Source: Ministeria vibrans ATCC 50519
Lineage: Eukaryota > Opisthokonta > Filasterea
Assembly (NCBI GenBank): GCA_943704425.1
Contig: CALSCP010001284.1
Span: 16,279 to 44,439 of the forward strand
Length of the DNA stretch: 28,161 nucleotides
Reading direction: 5' to 3'
Shown: positions 13,813 to 24,375 of the stretch, one piece after another
Position numbering within the stretch: the stretch's first letter is position 1
Layout: every line of letters begins with the position of its first letter
Notes under the pieces: generated by a model
What the model was told of the DNA's origin: nothing
The model's database searches: none
Seen by the model: only the letters and a program-made list of their open reading frames with translations
Translations under genes and position numbers: made by a program

Positions 13813-14152
13813 ATGGGAAAAATGCAAAGTGCACACCCTAAATGCAAAGTGCACACCCTAAATGCAAAGTGCACACCTTTTCAAGAAATACATGCAAAAA
13901 GCACACACTGCGAATTCGTGTGCAACGAGAGCGCCAGCCTTCATGACACCCAATTGCCCAAGCAGCCCTACACCAGGTGAGACAGAAGAGGCGTGTTTTC
14001 TGGCCATCGCCCATCGAGGGAACGCGAGAGTACTCGTCGGCCGCTTCCGTGTGCATTTTGCATTTATTTCTTGAAAAGGTGTGCACTTTGCATTTTGGGT
14101 GTGCACTTTGCATTTTGTACTTCAAAAGGTGTGCACTTTGCATTTTTCCCAT
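13813..14152. mobile_element. 340-bp palindromic MITE-like element with ~100-bp inverted repeats
   Basis: The left arm (13813-13912) and the reverse complement of the right arm (14053-14152) share ATGGGAAAAATGCAAAGTG, then repeated AAATGCAAAGTGCACACC units (three per arm), then CACCTTTTCAAGAAATA and a decayed ATGCAAAAAGCACAC copy. The flanks read TAAAA on both sides, a possible 5-bp target duplication; TTAA also occurs at both edges (13807-13810 and 14152-14155). About 140 bp of unrelated GC-richer DNA sits between the arms. There is no transposase, so it would be non-autonomous. Small ORFs inside come from the repeats. Confidence 0.68.
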
Positions 14153-14197
14153 TAAAATTGATTGATTTGTAAAATAATTTAAAATACAATGATAACA

Positions 14198-15046
14198 CTA
14201 CAGGTGAAAGCGTCGGCGACTGGTATCCATTTCTTTACGCTGCAAAAAAAAAAGAAGAAGAAGAAGGAAAAAAGAAGAAACGAAAAATAAGACAAACAAA
14301 ATGTGAGGGAAGTTAGGACCTTATGAACCCACTCGTATTCGCCGTATTTGGGATCGAACGTGCCGAGCTGGACGGACTGCAGCTTCAACGTGAAACGCGG
14401 ACCCATTTCCTGCAGACCGACACGTTCGGTGTTTCGAAAGACATAGCGGTGCTGACGGAAGAAGATGAAGTCGCGCTGGTTGTGGAAGGTGGCGACGCGA
14501 CGACCGCGAAACTCAGGCTCGTTGGGAAAGAGTGCGCCCAACATGCGACCTACCGTGTGACCCAAACGCGTGTTGAAGTTGTTCAGGACCAACTCGGGTC
14601 GGTGCATTGTCACTCCCGCGTGATTCTGCCGGACAAAGACAAAGGTCAACACACTGACCTGCAAAACATCCTTCGAACTACCTTGATTTCTTTGGTGGGA
14701 ACAAACGACGAGAGCTTGAAGCGAGCTGTGGGTCCGTCGGGAAGATGGCAGAGTAAGATTCCATTGGGTTTCTTGCGGTCTTCGTTGATGACAATGAGAT
14801 CGGTGAAACCATTGCGCTTTGCAATCTCGACAATCTCTTTGAGTTCGTAGTCGCGTCGTGCGTGGTACTCGGCCCACTGGAAGAGCGACTGGAGTTCGCG
14901 AGCAAACAGATACGAGTCGCCCACAGGTCGTGGGGAGGTGGTAATCAGAATCTTAGGTCGATGTTTGCCCTAAGTGAGAGAGAAAGAGAGAGAGAGAGGA
15001 GAAACACAAAAAGGTTGAGTGGATTCAAGTGTGTACATTGGAAAGA

Positions 15047-15077
<31 letters not shown>

Positions 15078-15443
15078 CGCGCAATAGAAGACGCAGCAGC
15101 GGCGTGGGTAAGGGGTGGAAGCGTGCGAGCGTGGCAGGGAGCGTCTTACATCGCCAAAGCATGCAGCGAATTCGTCGGTAGCCTCGTCTGCCTCAACCTC
15201 CTCGTCTTCGCCCTGGATATACGTCTCGTCCTTTTCGCGCGTGTTCTCCTTGGTCCGCGGAACCTTCTTGGCGCGCTCCTCGCCCGTCGGGTCCTCCTTC
15301 TCCGCATCCTCGCGTGCACGTTTCTTTGCCTTGCGTTTCTCGCCCTTCAGCGTCCGCGACATTTCTCGGCGCAGCTTCTTGTTCTTCACCATCTTGATCA
15401 TGGTCTCGCGACCAGCAAACTCGGCGGCCTTTGCAGGATCCAT
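14198..15443 (-). CDS. RPF1: Ribosome production factor 1 (Brix-domain 60S assembly factor)
   Basis: RPF1 is a nucleolar Brix-domain protein needed for 27S pre-rRNA processing and 60S subunit assembly. Exons 15443-15150, 14969-14682, 14625-14320 and 14239-14198 give 309 residues, between the yeast and human lengths. The first exon is a lysine-rich, acidic-ended N-terminal extension. The Brix domain starts HRPKILITTSPRPVGDSYLF and continues LIVINEDRKKPNGILLCHLP, LNNFNTRLGHTVGRML, FHNQRDFIFFRQHRY and FDPKYGEYEWVHK, ending MDTSRRRFHL, all highly typical of the family. The MDPAK start is preferred over an upstream in-frame ATG because that one would add an unrelated hydrophobic leader. It is divergent from the PKA-R-like gene with 189 bp between starts. 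Confidence 0.96.
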
Positions 15444-15632
15444 TTTATTGCTTTCTTCTTTTTGGATGAATTGAAGTGAAATCAATAATAATAATTCAAT
15501 ATTCAACATTCAATTATCATTAATTTTTATTCGACCTCCTCACTCGACTGGATCCCACCGGATTTGGCTATTTCTTGATTGTGTTTGCATCAGTGATCGT
15601 GACGAGTTCCGCTGGCTGAGTGTGCGCCAGCC
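15444..15632. promoter_or_regulatory. Shared head-to-head promoter region, RPF1 / PKA-R-like
   Basis: This 189-bp gap between divergent start codons has an AT-rich half next to RPF1 (ATT/AAT-rich, about 15480-15530). No known promoter box is recognised. The function is inferred from position. Confidence 0.45.
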
Positions 15633-18270
15633 ATGCAGCGGAGCCACATGCCAAAATTTGGTGTTTTGTCGTTGCCAACGACAACCACTTCGACAACTCC
15701 CCCACTCTCACTTGAAGCAACCGGTTTTCCGGTGGCGCACCCAAATGCCACACACAAACATAGCATACCAGCACCTCTCAGCGAAAGTCAGGCCTCGCGA
15801 GCGCCTCTTGCCTCATCTACGACCCGCTCGAAAACCACCCCAAAAGTCAGTCAACGTCATCACACCTCCGGCGTTGTCACATCCCACCAATCGCCAGCAA
15901 AGTCACGCAGCGCCCAGCTCGCCTCGCCCCGTGCCATTGTCTTGACCCCCGTCTCTGCCGTCGACCGTTCACGAAGCAAAGGCAGCTCGATGGCACAGCA
16001 AGAGTATCGTCGCATCCACCAAATTGACACCCTTTTAGAGCACCTTTCCACCGCACTGCTTCAACAGCGTCCCGCCAATCCACTCGCGTTCATCGAACAA
16101 TATGCCAAAAACCAACAACACCTACAAAATACTCCACAAAAACCGCAAAAAGCCAAACATGGCAACCGCGACACCACTGCCGCCCCACGTCGCCGTAGCG
16201 AAGAGCCCATGACTGACACGGGCGTGTCTACGGCTGCAAGTCGTCTTTGCTCACCAATATTGCCCCCTCTCGGATCGCCAGTCGCCCCGCGCACGTCCAC
16301 GTCGGACGCCAGTGTCATTAGCGACACACCGAGGGAGTCACCGGTGCGACGTGAACACGAAGAGTCGACAACCTCCTTCGATTCGACCACGCGACGTGCA
16401 CTCCCAACAAGGCCCGAAGCTTCTTCGCCTTTGTCCAATACGGACGCTCCAACGCCCCTGCCAACCATTCACTCAATGCGACGAGGCAGCTCGGCACTGG
16501 AACGCGAAGGGTCTGCGTCGACTCTCTTTCGCACTTCCAGTGCCCGCACCACCTCCGCCGCCGCCGCCGCCGCCTCCGCCGGTGGGTTTCACGCAGGCAC
16601 GCTCGAGGAGATGCTGGCCGAGGCAAGCGGCATTGACTCGACCAATACAAGCATGCTTTCCATCAACGAGGCGCTCTGCTGCACGGCCGGCCAGGTGGGG
16701 CGCATTCGCTCAGCAACCGTCGGCGCGCGCCAGGTGATGCGACGCGCCCATTCGGCCCTGGCGACGGCAGGACGCGCACCTGCAAGTGCATTGTCAAATC
16801 ATCAACATGCGCTCGTGGCCAGTGCTAGTGCAGCAACGGCGGGTGGTCTCGCGTCGTCCACTGCTAGTGCCACCTCCATGGCGTCCGTTACGAGCGGCTC
16901 AGAGCCCGTCTGCAGCGAGAGCAGTCAGGGGACGCTCGTGGCAATGCCTGTGCGACGCTCTCGCTCGCGTCAGTCGCTGATCGACCGCACGCCCCTCTAC
17001 CTGCGGTCCACTAGCGCCGGCCCCACGCGCCCCTTTTCAGGCACGGCAGCTGTCCGTCGCGTGTCGGGTGGTGCAGCAGGTCTAGTCGACTCAACGGCAG
17101 TGTCACCCTCGCGATCACCCGCGGTGGTCGAGCGCAGTGCGTCGGTTCTGTCGGTTGCGTCGTCGGTCGGTGCCTGGCACGACGCCCCACAGTCGGTTGA
17201 CCATGCACTTGGGGCCTTCCCGCTCTTCCACGGCACTCCCATCGACTTTCAGCACGACCTTGCCTGCAAAATGACCACCCGTCACTACCGGGCACGCGAG
17301 GAGATCATTCGCGCCGGCGACATGGGCCGCGCCATCTTCTTCTTGCTCAAGGGACGCGTGCAGGTGGTGAGCGATGACGGCGAAACCATCTTCGCCGAGC
17401 TTGCTGAGGGTAACTACTTTGGCGAGATTGGTGTGGTGTTTGAGCGACCGCGCACAGCAGCAGTGCGTGCGGCGACCAAATGCATGGTCCTCGTGCTTAC
17501 CAAGAGTGCCCTTGACTGGGCCTTTGCCGAGTGTCCCGAGGTTGCTCAGCTCATGCGTGACACGGCTGCTCAGCGTCTCAACCACGTCATGCAACAACAA
17601 CAACAACAACAACAACAACAACGGTTGCAAGGGTCATCCGCACACTCTCCGCTTCAGTCGCGACCAAGCAGCTCGATTGTTGGGGAGTTCCAGTCAACGG
17701 CCGTCTTTGAGACCCTTCGCGCCATCTCGCTCTTCCACGAATGCTCGCCTTCCTTCCTACGCAGCCTTGCCTCCACCGTTAACACCCGTCTCGTCCAGCG
17801 TGGCACCGTGGTCGTGCGGCGCGGTGAGCCCCAGACGTCCATGTTCATTGTGGTGCGGGGCCGTCTCGATGTGCGCAACGCCAGTCGCCTTGAGGACAGC
17901 ATTGCCAACTCAAGTGCAGCCGGTACTTCCACCCCCGTTCCGAGTGAACCCATGCACTTGCTCAAGACTGGCTCGCTCTTTGGCGATGCCCTCCATGATC
18001 CTTCTCGCCTCGAGTCGGCAGTCGGCGCTGATCACCAAGACATTGCCTGTGCGCGCTCCACTGTCACTGCACTCACCAGTTGCGATCTGCTGGAGCTCAC
18101 CGCAGCCAGCCTGGCCAAGGTATCTTGCAGAAATATAACTAGTGTTCTGCACTTTGTTTGTTTGTAGTCAATTGAGAGTATGATAAGGATGACTGACTTG
18201 TACCTTGTAGGTCGTGAGTGAGTACCCCGACATGATGCAAATCTTGAAGAAGAAAAGCGTCGCCTTGTAA
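15633..18270 (+). CDS. PKA regulatory-subunit-like protein with two cyclic-nucleotide-binding domains
   Basis: Exons 15633-18119 and 18211-18270 give 848 residues. Near residue 131 lies IDTLLEHLSTALLQQRPANP followed by LAFIEQY, which resembles the RII/Dpy-30 dimerisation-docking motif (RPENP..FL..Y). A Ser/Thr/Ala-rich linker of over 300 residues follows. RRVSG at 475-479 looks like the RII inhibitory site, about 50 residues before the first CNB domain, and RRGSS lies earlier. CNB-A (about 528-650) has a good phosphate-binding cassette, FGEIGVVFERPRTAAVRA, with Glu598 and Arg607. A CAA-coded polyglutamine run (about 654-663) separates it from CNB-B (about 690-848), whose cassette FGDALHDPSRLESAV is weak. 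The order matches PKA-R, but the linker is far longer than usual. It could instead be a ciliary CNB protein that does not inhibit PKA. Confidence 0.78.
17592..17624 (+). repeat. (CAA)n run coding polyglutamine
   Basis: About ten CAA/CAG triplets sit between the two cyclic-nucleotide-binding domains of the PKA-R-like gene. The run is in frame and likely length-variable. Confidence 0.9.
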
Positions 18271-18787
18271 AGTGTAACAGTATTCAGTGTTGTACACGAG
18301 AATGTCCCGCCAGTGCCCCACAGGCTCACACTGCTACATACATAAAAAATTACCTGGCGCACTATATTATATTGTGACGCCCCTCAAGCTCAATACGCGA
18401 TGAAGGTCTTTTGTCCTCGCAATCACTTGCCGGCTGCCGCGTCTTCTAAACTATTTACTATTCTTGCCTCTCTCTCGCTGTTTGCTTGCGTGTGTTGGAC
18501 AGTCGCTTTTCCTTTGTGATTGAGTAAAAATTTACATATCAACTCAATTTATTAGAGTCTCTATTTATTTCACACAATTTTTCTGAGAATACTCATTTAT
18601 ATTATGTGGGTCTATGTGCTTGTTTGAGTGAGTTCTTTCGGGACATTCTCGTCTTAAAGTCTACGGCGGAAGAATTGTGCTGCTCTTTGTTTTGTACATA
18701 GTTTTGTTTTGACATAGAAGTACAGATCGATTCTCTATTTATTCGTATTTTCATTATTAATTGTTCTTCCTTGTGCTTCAGTTTGCA
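18271..18787. other. Intergenic region between PKA-R-like and REX4 genes
   Basis: This 517-bp stretch has no supported ORF. It contains a perfect 14-bp inverted repeat, ACGAGAATGTCCCG at 18296-18309 and its complement at 18639-18652. It also contains a segment (about 18621-18757) similar to 8791-8935. The last part should include the REX4 promoter. A non-coding RNA gene cannot be ruled in or out. Confidence 0.6.
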
Positions 18788-20276
18788 ATGGTCGTCACCA
18801 GCGCAAATAAGCAAGCCACCAAGAGGAAGCAGTTCAAAAAACGACCGCGTGAGGAAGATTCGACGGACGAATCGAAAGCGAGCGAAAGTCGCAAGAAGTC
18901 GCGTGCAAATGTCGCTCAGAGCGCCAAGGCAAAGAAGGCGGCGCCCATCACGCCGGTAGTGGCTCGCCCCAGGAAAGGCGTGCCTGTGTCGGCCAATTGG
19001 AAAACAATCTCGATGGTACGTGCGTTGCAAAAAACGCCCAAATACTCAAAGCACTGCTTCCCTCTCGACAGGGTCTCAACAAGGGCACGTCGACGAAGCG
19101 GTGGAAGGAGCTGAAGGCAAAGGAGCGCAGAGAAGCGCTGGAAAAGGAGAAGACGCGGCACAGCACGGAGAATGACGAGTGGTCTGAGGGGGAGGACGAC
19201 TCGGACAGCGACTCGGACAGCGACAGTGCAGACGACACGGGTGCAAGCGTCGCGCCGTTCAGTGACGACGAGGACGAAGACGAGTCTGACCACCAGGACA
19301 ACAGCGACGATGATGGGGGAGAGGCAGAGGGAGAAGAGATTGACCCGGACCGACCCTCCAAGATGAAGCCGAAGAAGAAGAAGAAGAAGAAGACGACGAC
19401 GAGTCGCGACGTGCTGAACCCCGCCACGACGCCCGTTTCTCTTGAACCTCGTGCCTCAGCTGTGAAACAGTAAGATGTGATTACGATTGCCGCCTTTTAA
19501 CATCTCATGTGTGTGTTTGTGTGTGTGTGTGTGTTTTGTTAGAGTGACGAAATGTGTTGCGATTGACTGCGAAATGGTCGGCGTGGGTCTGCAAGGAGCC
19601 GAGAGTGTTCTTGCGCGTGTGTCTCTTGTCAATGCTCACGGACATGTGCTACTTGACTCGTACGTACGACCCAAGGAGCGCGTGGTTGACTTTCGCACGC
19701 ACGTCAGTGGTGTACGTCCCGTCGATGTTAAAGCGGGTAAGACGAAGATTTAGATTTTTTCTTTGTTTGTTTGTTTTCTCACTACACACAATATTGTTTT
19801 GCAAAAGGTATTTCGTTTGAGGAAGCGCAGCGAAGAGTTGCCAAGGTGATCAAGGACCGAGTGCTGGTGGGACATGCGGTTCAACATGACCTGCAGGCAC
19901 TACTGCTGTCGCACCCCCGCAAGGACATCCGCGACACATCTGAGTACAAGGTAGGCACTGCCACACCCGCAAACACACATTCATGCATGCATACATACAT
20001 ACACACACGTACACTCGCGTTTTCTTTTATGACCTCTGTTTTTTGTAGCCATTTTTGACGCTGAAGAATGGACGAACGCCATCGCTGAAACTGCTGAGCA
20101 AGGAGCTTCTGGGAGTGGAGATTCAGAGCGGAGAGCACTCGTCGGTAGTGGACGCACAGGCAACAATGATGCTGTACCAGCGTCACAAGAAGCGATGGGA
20201 GCGGGCGGGCGTGGAGGCGGCCCTGCAGCGCAAGCAAATCCGACAGGCGCTTGCTGACAAGAAGGCCAAGCAATGA
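18788..20276 (+). CDS. REXO4: RNA exonuclease 4 (REX4/REXO4), DEDDh 3'-5' exonuclease
   Basis: REX4 is a nucleolar 3'-5' exonuclease linked to pre-rRNA processing. Exons 18788-19015, 19072-19469, 19543-19736, 19808-19950 and 20049-20276 give 396 residues. The first 200 residues are a Lys-rich and then Asp/Ser-rich low-complexity tail with a poly-Lys run, typical of nucleolar proteins. The DEDDh domain follows. [10 protein letters not shown] gives Asp217 and Glu219, GHAVQHDL gives Asp301, and [12 protein letters not shown] gives His351 and Asp356. [19 protein letters not shown] and IRDTSEYK also match the family closely. All five catalytic residues are present, so the enzyme should be active. 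It converges on the PEPCK gene, with 139 bp between stop codons. Confidence 0.96.
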
Positions 20277-20415
20277 GCAAAAAAAATCGGCTGAAGATTG
20301 AGGGGGAGGGGCAAAAAAGTGCTGTAAAATTGTACTGGAACACACATATGAAAGAGAGACAGAGACAAGGGAGGGAGAAGGAATAGAGTAGAAAAACAAA
20401 TAGAAAAAAGGGTGC

Positions 20416-21786
20416 CTATTGGTTGAGGCGTTGTTCGAGGGCATTGAGCTGCGCGGTGATCTCAGAGGGAAGCTCATCACCAAACTTGGTTGCATAGTAC
20501 TCCTTGAGCTGGGCAACTTCGGCGCGCCAGCCGGCCTTGTCGACGGCAAGCAGCTCGTCCATAGGGGGCACCGGGGACAACCCGCTCGTGTTGATGGCAC
20601 CGGGGACCGGCATGCGGCCGATGGGAGTGTCGACGGCAGACGCTTCGCCAGTGCTGCGGTTGAAGACCCACTCGAGCACACGCGAGTTGTCACCAAAGCC
20701 AGGCCACAGGAAGTCGTTCGCGCCACCAGGGCCGTTGCGGAACCTAAATGGCGAAGAAAGGAAGGGGTCAGGAATGGTGGAGAGAGGTAGCAAAAAATCG
20801 TACCAGTTGACCGTGTAGATCTTGGTGTTCTTGCCAACCTTGGGGCCAAAAGAGAGCCAATGCTTGAAGTAGTCGCTCATGTTGTAACCACAGAAGGGGC
20901 CCATGGCAAAGGGGTCGTGCACAATCGGTGGCTTGCCATCGGCTGTCTTGGTCCGTGCCTGAGCGGCAGTCTCCTCCGACGAGATGGCTGTGCCCATGAA
21001 CACGCCGTGGTCCCAGTCGAATGCCTGACGAAAAACGTTTTGAGAGGGAGTTAGAGGAGTGAGCTACTATATTTCTAAATGTGGCGTACCTCGTGAACGA
21101 GAGGGACAAGCGAGGGACGACGGCCACCAAAGATGATGGCAGAAATGGGGACGCCCTTGGGGTCGTTGACACGGTCGTCGACGATGGGGCAATTGGCGAG
21201 GGGCGTCGTGAAACGGCTGTTCGGGTGCGCCGCGGGGGGTTGACTCTTGGCCTTCTCGGGGTCAGTCTCGGGGTTCCAGATGTTGCCATGCCAGTCGATG
21301 AGATCCTTGGGCGGCGTCTTGGTCATGTCCTTCCACCACACATCGCCGTCCTGCGTGCGTGCGACATTGGTGAAGAGGGTGTCTTTCTCAATGTTGGTCA
21401 TGGCATTGGGGTTGCTGCGTGTCGAGGTGCCCGGTGCAACGCCAAAGAAGCCGTTCTCGGGGTTGATAGCGTGCAGCTGGCCCGTCTCTTCGTTCACCGT
21501 CATCCAGGCAATGTCGTCTCCCACGCACTCAATCTTCCAGCCCTCCAGACGCGGCACCATCATCGCCAGGTTGGTCTTGCCGCACGCACTCGGGAACGCA
21601 GCCGCAATGTACTTCTTCACTCCCGCAGGGTTTGTGATGCCCAGAATCTATCACAGAAACAGTGGCGGGTCAGAATATGACGTAGCATCCAATCACTTTT
21701 TTGATACTTTCTCTCCATCAATTTGTCTCTCTCTCTCTCTATCACATTCCCTATCACTTTGTGTTTTTTTTTGTTTCTCTATCGCT

Positions 21787-21834
<48 letters not shown>

Positions 21835-22980
21835 GTCAGAAACTTTTTTGTTACTTTCTCTCTATCACTTTGTTACTTTCCCCCTCCTCTCTCTCCCCCG
21901 CTCATTGTTCTTACAAGCATGTGCTCGGCAAGCCATCCTTGACGCTTGGCGAGGACCGAGGCGATGCGCAGCGCAAAGCACTTCTTGCCCAGCAGCGAGT
22001 TGCCGCCGTAGCCAGAGCCGTACGACCAGATTTCGGGAACAGGCATGTCAGGGAAGTGGCAAATATACTTCTCCTTGTTGCACGGCCAAGCGACGTCCTT
22101 CTGGCCAGGCGCAAGGGGCGCACCGACCGTGTGCAAGCTGGGGATCCACATAGACTTCTCATCCGTACCAATCGCTTCAAGCACATCCGCACCAATGCGC
22201 GTCATGATGCGCATGTTGGCCACGACAAATGCCGAGTCAGTAATTTGGACACCGTAGCGAGCCAGAGGCGAGCCAACGGGACCCATCGAGTAGGGAATCA
22301 CATACATGGTGCGACCCGTCATGACCGAGTCAAAGAGTCCCCGAAGCTTCGCCATCATCTGCGTCGGCTCCTGGTGCTTGTTGGTCGGGCCCGAGTCGCT
22401 CTCCTTCTCTGAGCAGATGAAGGTGCGGTCCACAACACGCGCCACATCGCCGGGATCAGTGCGTGCCAGGTAGCACCCAGGCCGTTTGGGGACCGTCTCG
22501 ATGGCGCCTGCCGCCACAAGACTCGTCAGCAGCGCCTTGTTCTCGGCATCACTTCCATCGCAAACATGCACCTGTGTACAAACAACAGCGGCGGTGAGTG
22601 ACGCTCATAGTCTCGAACGAGTCGAAGAGGAGTAAAAAAAGAACGAAAAAAAAAACGTGCAAAAAAAGAGCGCCGATGGTAAAACTGTCTTGTTTCACTT
22701 CAAGGGTCAAGGCAGATCAGCCTATGCTCAACTTCAGGGACAGACAGCAGTGTGCGTTGCATGTCGTATAATATTGAGAAGAATGAATGACAGAGAGAAG
22801 ATACTTATCCAAAAAAAAAAAAAAGACGCAGGAAGAGAGGAAACTGAGTGCGCAGAGGATGCTCAGAGGGCCATCACACGCAGCAGCAGGCAGTACCTTC
22901 TCAGGCTTGCAGAGGGTGGCCATCTCGTCGACGAGAGCTCTGATTTTGGGATTGGCCAGCAGAGGGGCCCAGCTTGACAT
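20416..22980 (-). CDS. PCK: Phosphoenolpyruvate carboxykinase, GTP-dependent
   Basis: PEPCK converts oxaloacetate plus GTP to phosphoenolpyruvate, CO2 and GDP in gluconeogenesis. Exons 22980-22897, 22571-21915, 21647-21090, 21024-20804 and 20743-20416 give 615 residues, the usual length. Visible motifs are [13 protein letters not shown] at about 265-277 (P-loop with the reactive Cys269), VGDDIAWM (metal-binding Asp291/292), [14 protein letters not shown], and [20 protein letters not shown] with NSRVLEW. The GTP form is used by animals and many protists, whereas plants and fungi use the ATP form. No presequence is seen, so it is probably cytosolic. An acceptor-like TTTTGCAG lies 12 bp before the ATG and may end a 5'-leader intron. 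The second intron (21914-21648) carries the CTATCACTTTG repeat. Confidence 0.98.
21709..21890 (+). repeat. CT-rich / CTATCACTTTG array in a PEPCK intron
   Basis: The intron holds CTATCACTTTG twice, CTATCGCTTTG and CTATCACATTC once each, plus a (CT)n run at about 21795-21832. Here the pyrimidine strand is antisense to the host gene, unlike the bL35m and ELMOD copies. Confidence 0.85.
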
Positions 22981-23277
22981 CTTTGCGTTTCCTGCAAAAC
23001 AACACGAAGCGGGTGAGCAGGTGCGCATCCGAACGCTTCATGACAATTGTATAGACGTGTTAGGGCTGTTGCCCTGGCGCGTGTGCGGCGACAGGCTCGG
23101 AGATGCGTACAATTGAAGAATACAAAGTGCAAAAAAAAAAAAAAATACTTTGGCCGTCCTTTTCACGTGCAAGCGATGTTCACACTGCAGTGGGGGTGGC
23201 GCAACGCACCGGCTTACAAAGAACGTCAACACACATCGACGATCACGACAAAGCAGCGCACGAGAGCGGCAGAGAGA

Positions 23278-23325
<48 letters not shown>

Positions 23326-23848
23326 AAATGCAGTTGTAACTTCAGTACCCGATCGCCACACGAGATTTCTGCCCGCGGTGCGCACCACGCTAGGCACGGT
23401 TCGTGTTGACTTTGTTAAGCCAAATACACGCAGCATTTCAAGAAGAAAAAAAAAGTGAGAAAAAAAAAATTAAAATAGAAAAAAATATAATAATAAAATA
23501 TATACGCGAATCAATTATTTGGTTCCACAGCTCAAACCGTCTTCAAACTCAACCGAAACTATGTAGATACACTCTGGAGGTACCATGTGATTAATGATTA
23601 TGTAAATACAGTGGCCGGTCAGTCTGAAGTCAGTCTGCCTTCGAAATGCCACAAAACTGAAACAAACAGTGACATTAGTACGAGACCTTCACTCACTGGT
23701 GCGCCTCCGCTGCGCGCTGGCCCGAAAAGTGAAATTAGAGCCAATTCAGCCAAATGCGATCAATGGATGTAGGAGGGGCGCTTCACTCACTCGCTTGGAA
23801 CTTGAAAGTTTCAAATAAATTCTTCTGTACACTATAAATTTTATTTAT
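22981..23848. other. Intergenic region between PEPCK start and DUSP22-like stop
   Basis: This 868-bp stretch is the longest gene-free part. It contains the PEPCK leader and promoter side (22981 to about 23200), a (GA)n run at about 23268-23325, A-rich tracts and AT-rich DNA at 23440-23520. The small ORFs present are repeat-driven or lack family features, and I see no gene or RNA I can name. Confidence 0.6.
23268..23325. repeat. (GA)n microsatellite
   Basis: Nearly pure GA dinucleotides for about 55 bp upstream of the PEPCK gene. Confidence 0.95.
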
Positions 23849-24214
23849 TCATGTCTTGCCGTTGAAATTTTGTGATTTGGAGCGGACGAGCATACCCGTC
23901 GCAAGAACGCTCCTTGCGTGATCATTGTCAGTCTATTACACAAAGCAAAGTTGTCAAAATAAAAAGGCACACACACACACATATCGTAGTTGTTTGCTAC
24001 CAATGAGTGCGTCGGATACGCTTCTTGAAACTGCTTCCGGGTCTCCTTTAAAAGCAGCACATCAGTACATTCTCATTAGTATGATACGTCAGGAAACAGC
24101 GACACGACGAACCTCAAGAGAGCGACTCTCAAATTGGCGGAGTTGACGTCGAAAGCCGTGGTTAGGATTGGCCACCTCACGCCCCGCCTTCACCAGCTGC
24201 ACACAGGCCACGTC

Positions 24215-24305
<91 letters not shown>

Positions 24306-24324
24306 TCACACACACACACACTCA

Positions 24325-24375
<51 letters not shown>

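Noticed and set aside
13813-14152. CRISPR-like array reading of the short repeats
   Set aside because: The units are contiguous or irregularly spaced, face opposite ways in the two arms, and the genome is eukaryotic.
13838-14165. Small ORFs with QSAH or CTLHLG repeats
   Set aside because: They are translations of the inverted repeats of the MITE-like element, with no codon or domain support.
16312-17242. Several 60-140 residue ORFs overlapping the PKA-R-like gene
   Set aside because: GC-rich shadow frames of the long coding exon; the 829-codon frame carries both CNB domains.
22572-22896. Possible extra gene in the 325-nt first PEPCK intron
   Set aside because: The ORFs there are short, contain poly-Lys or poly-Phe from A/T runs, and have no recognisable motif.
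23038-23436. Ser-Leu-containing ORF upstream of PEPCK
   Set aside because: It crosses a (GA)n run, has no domain, and lies where the PEPCK leader and promoter should be.
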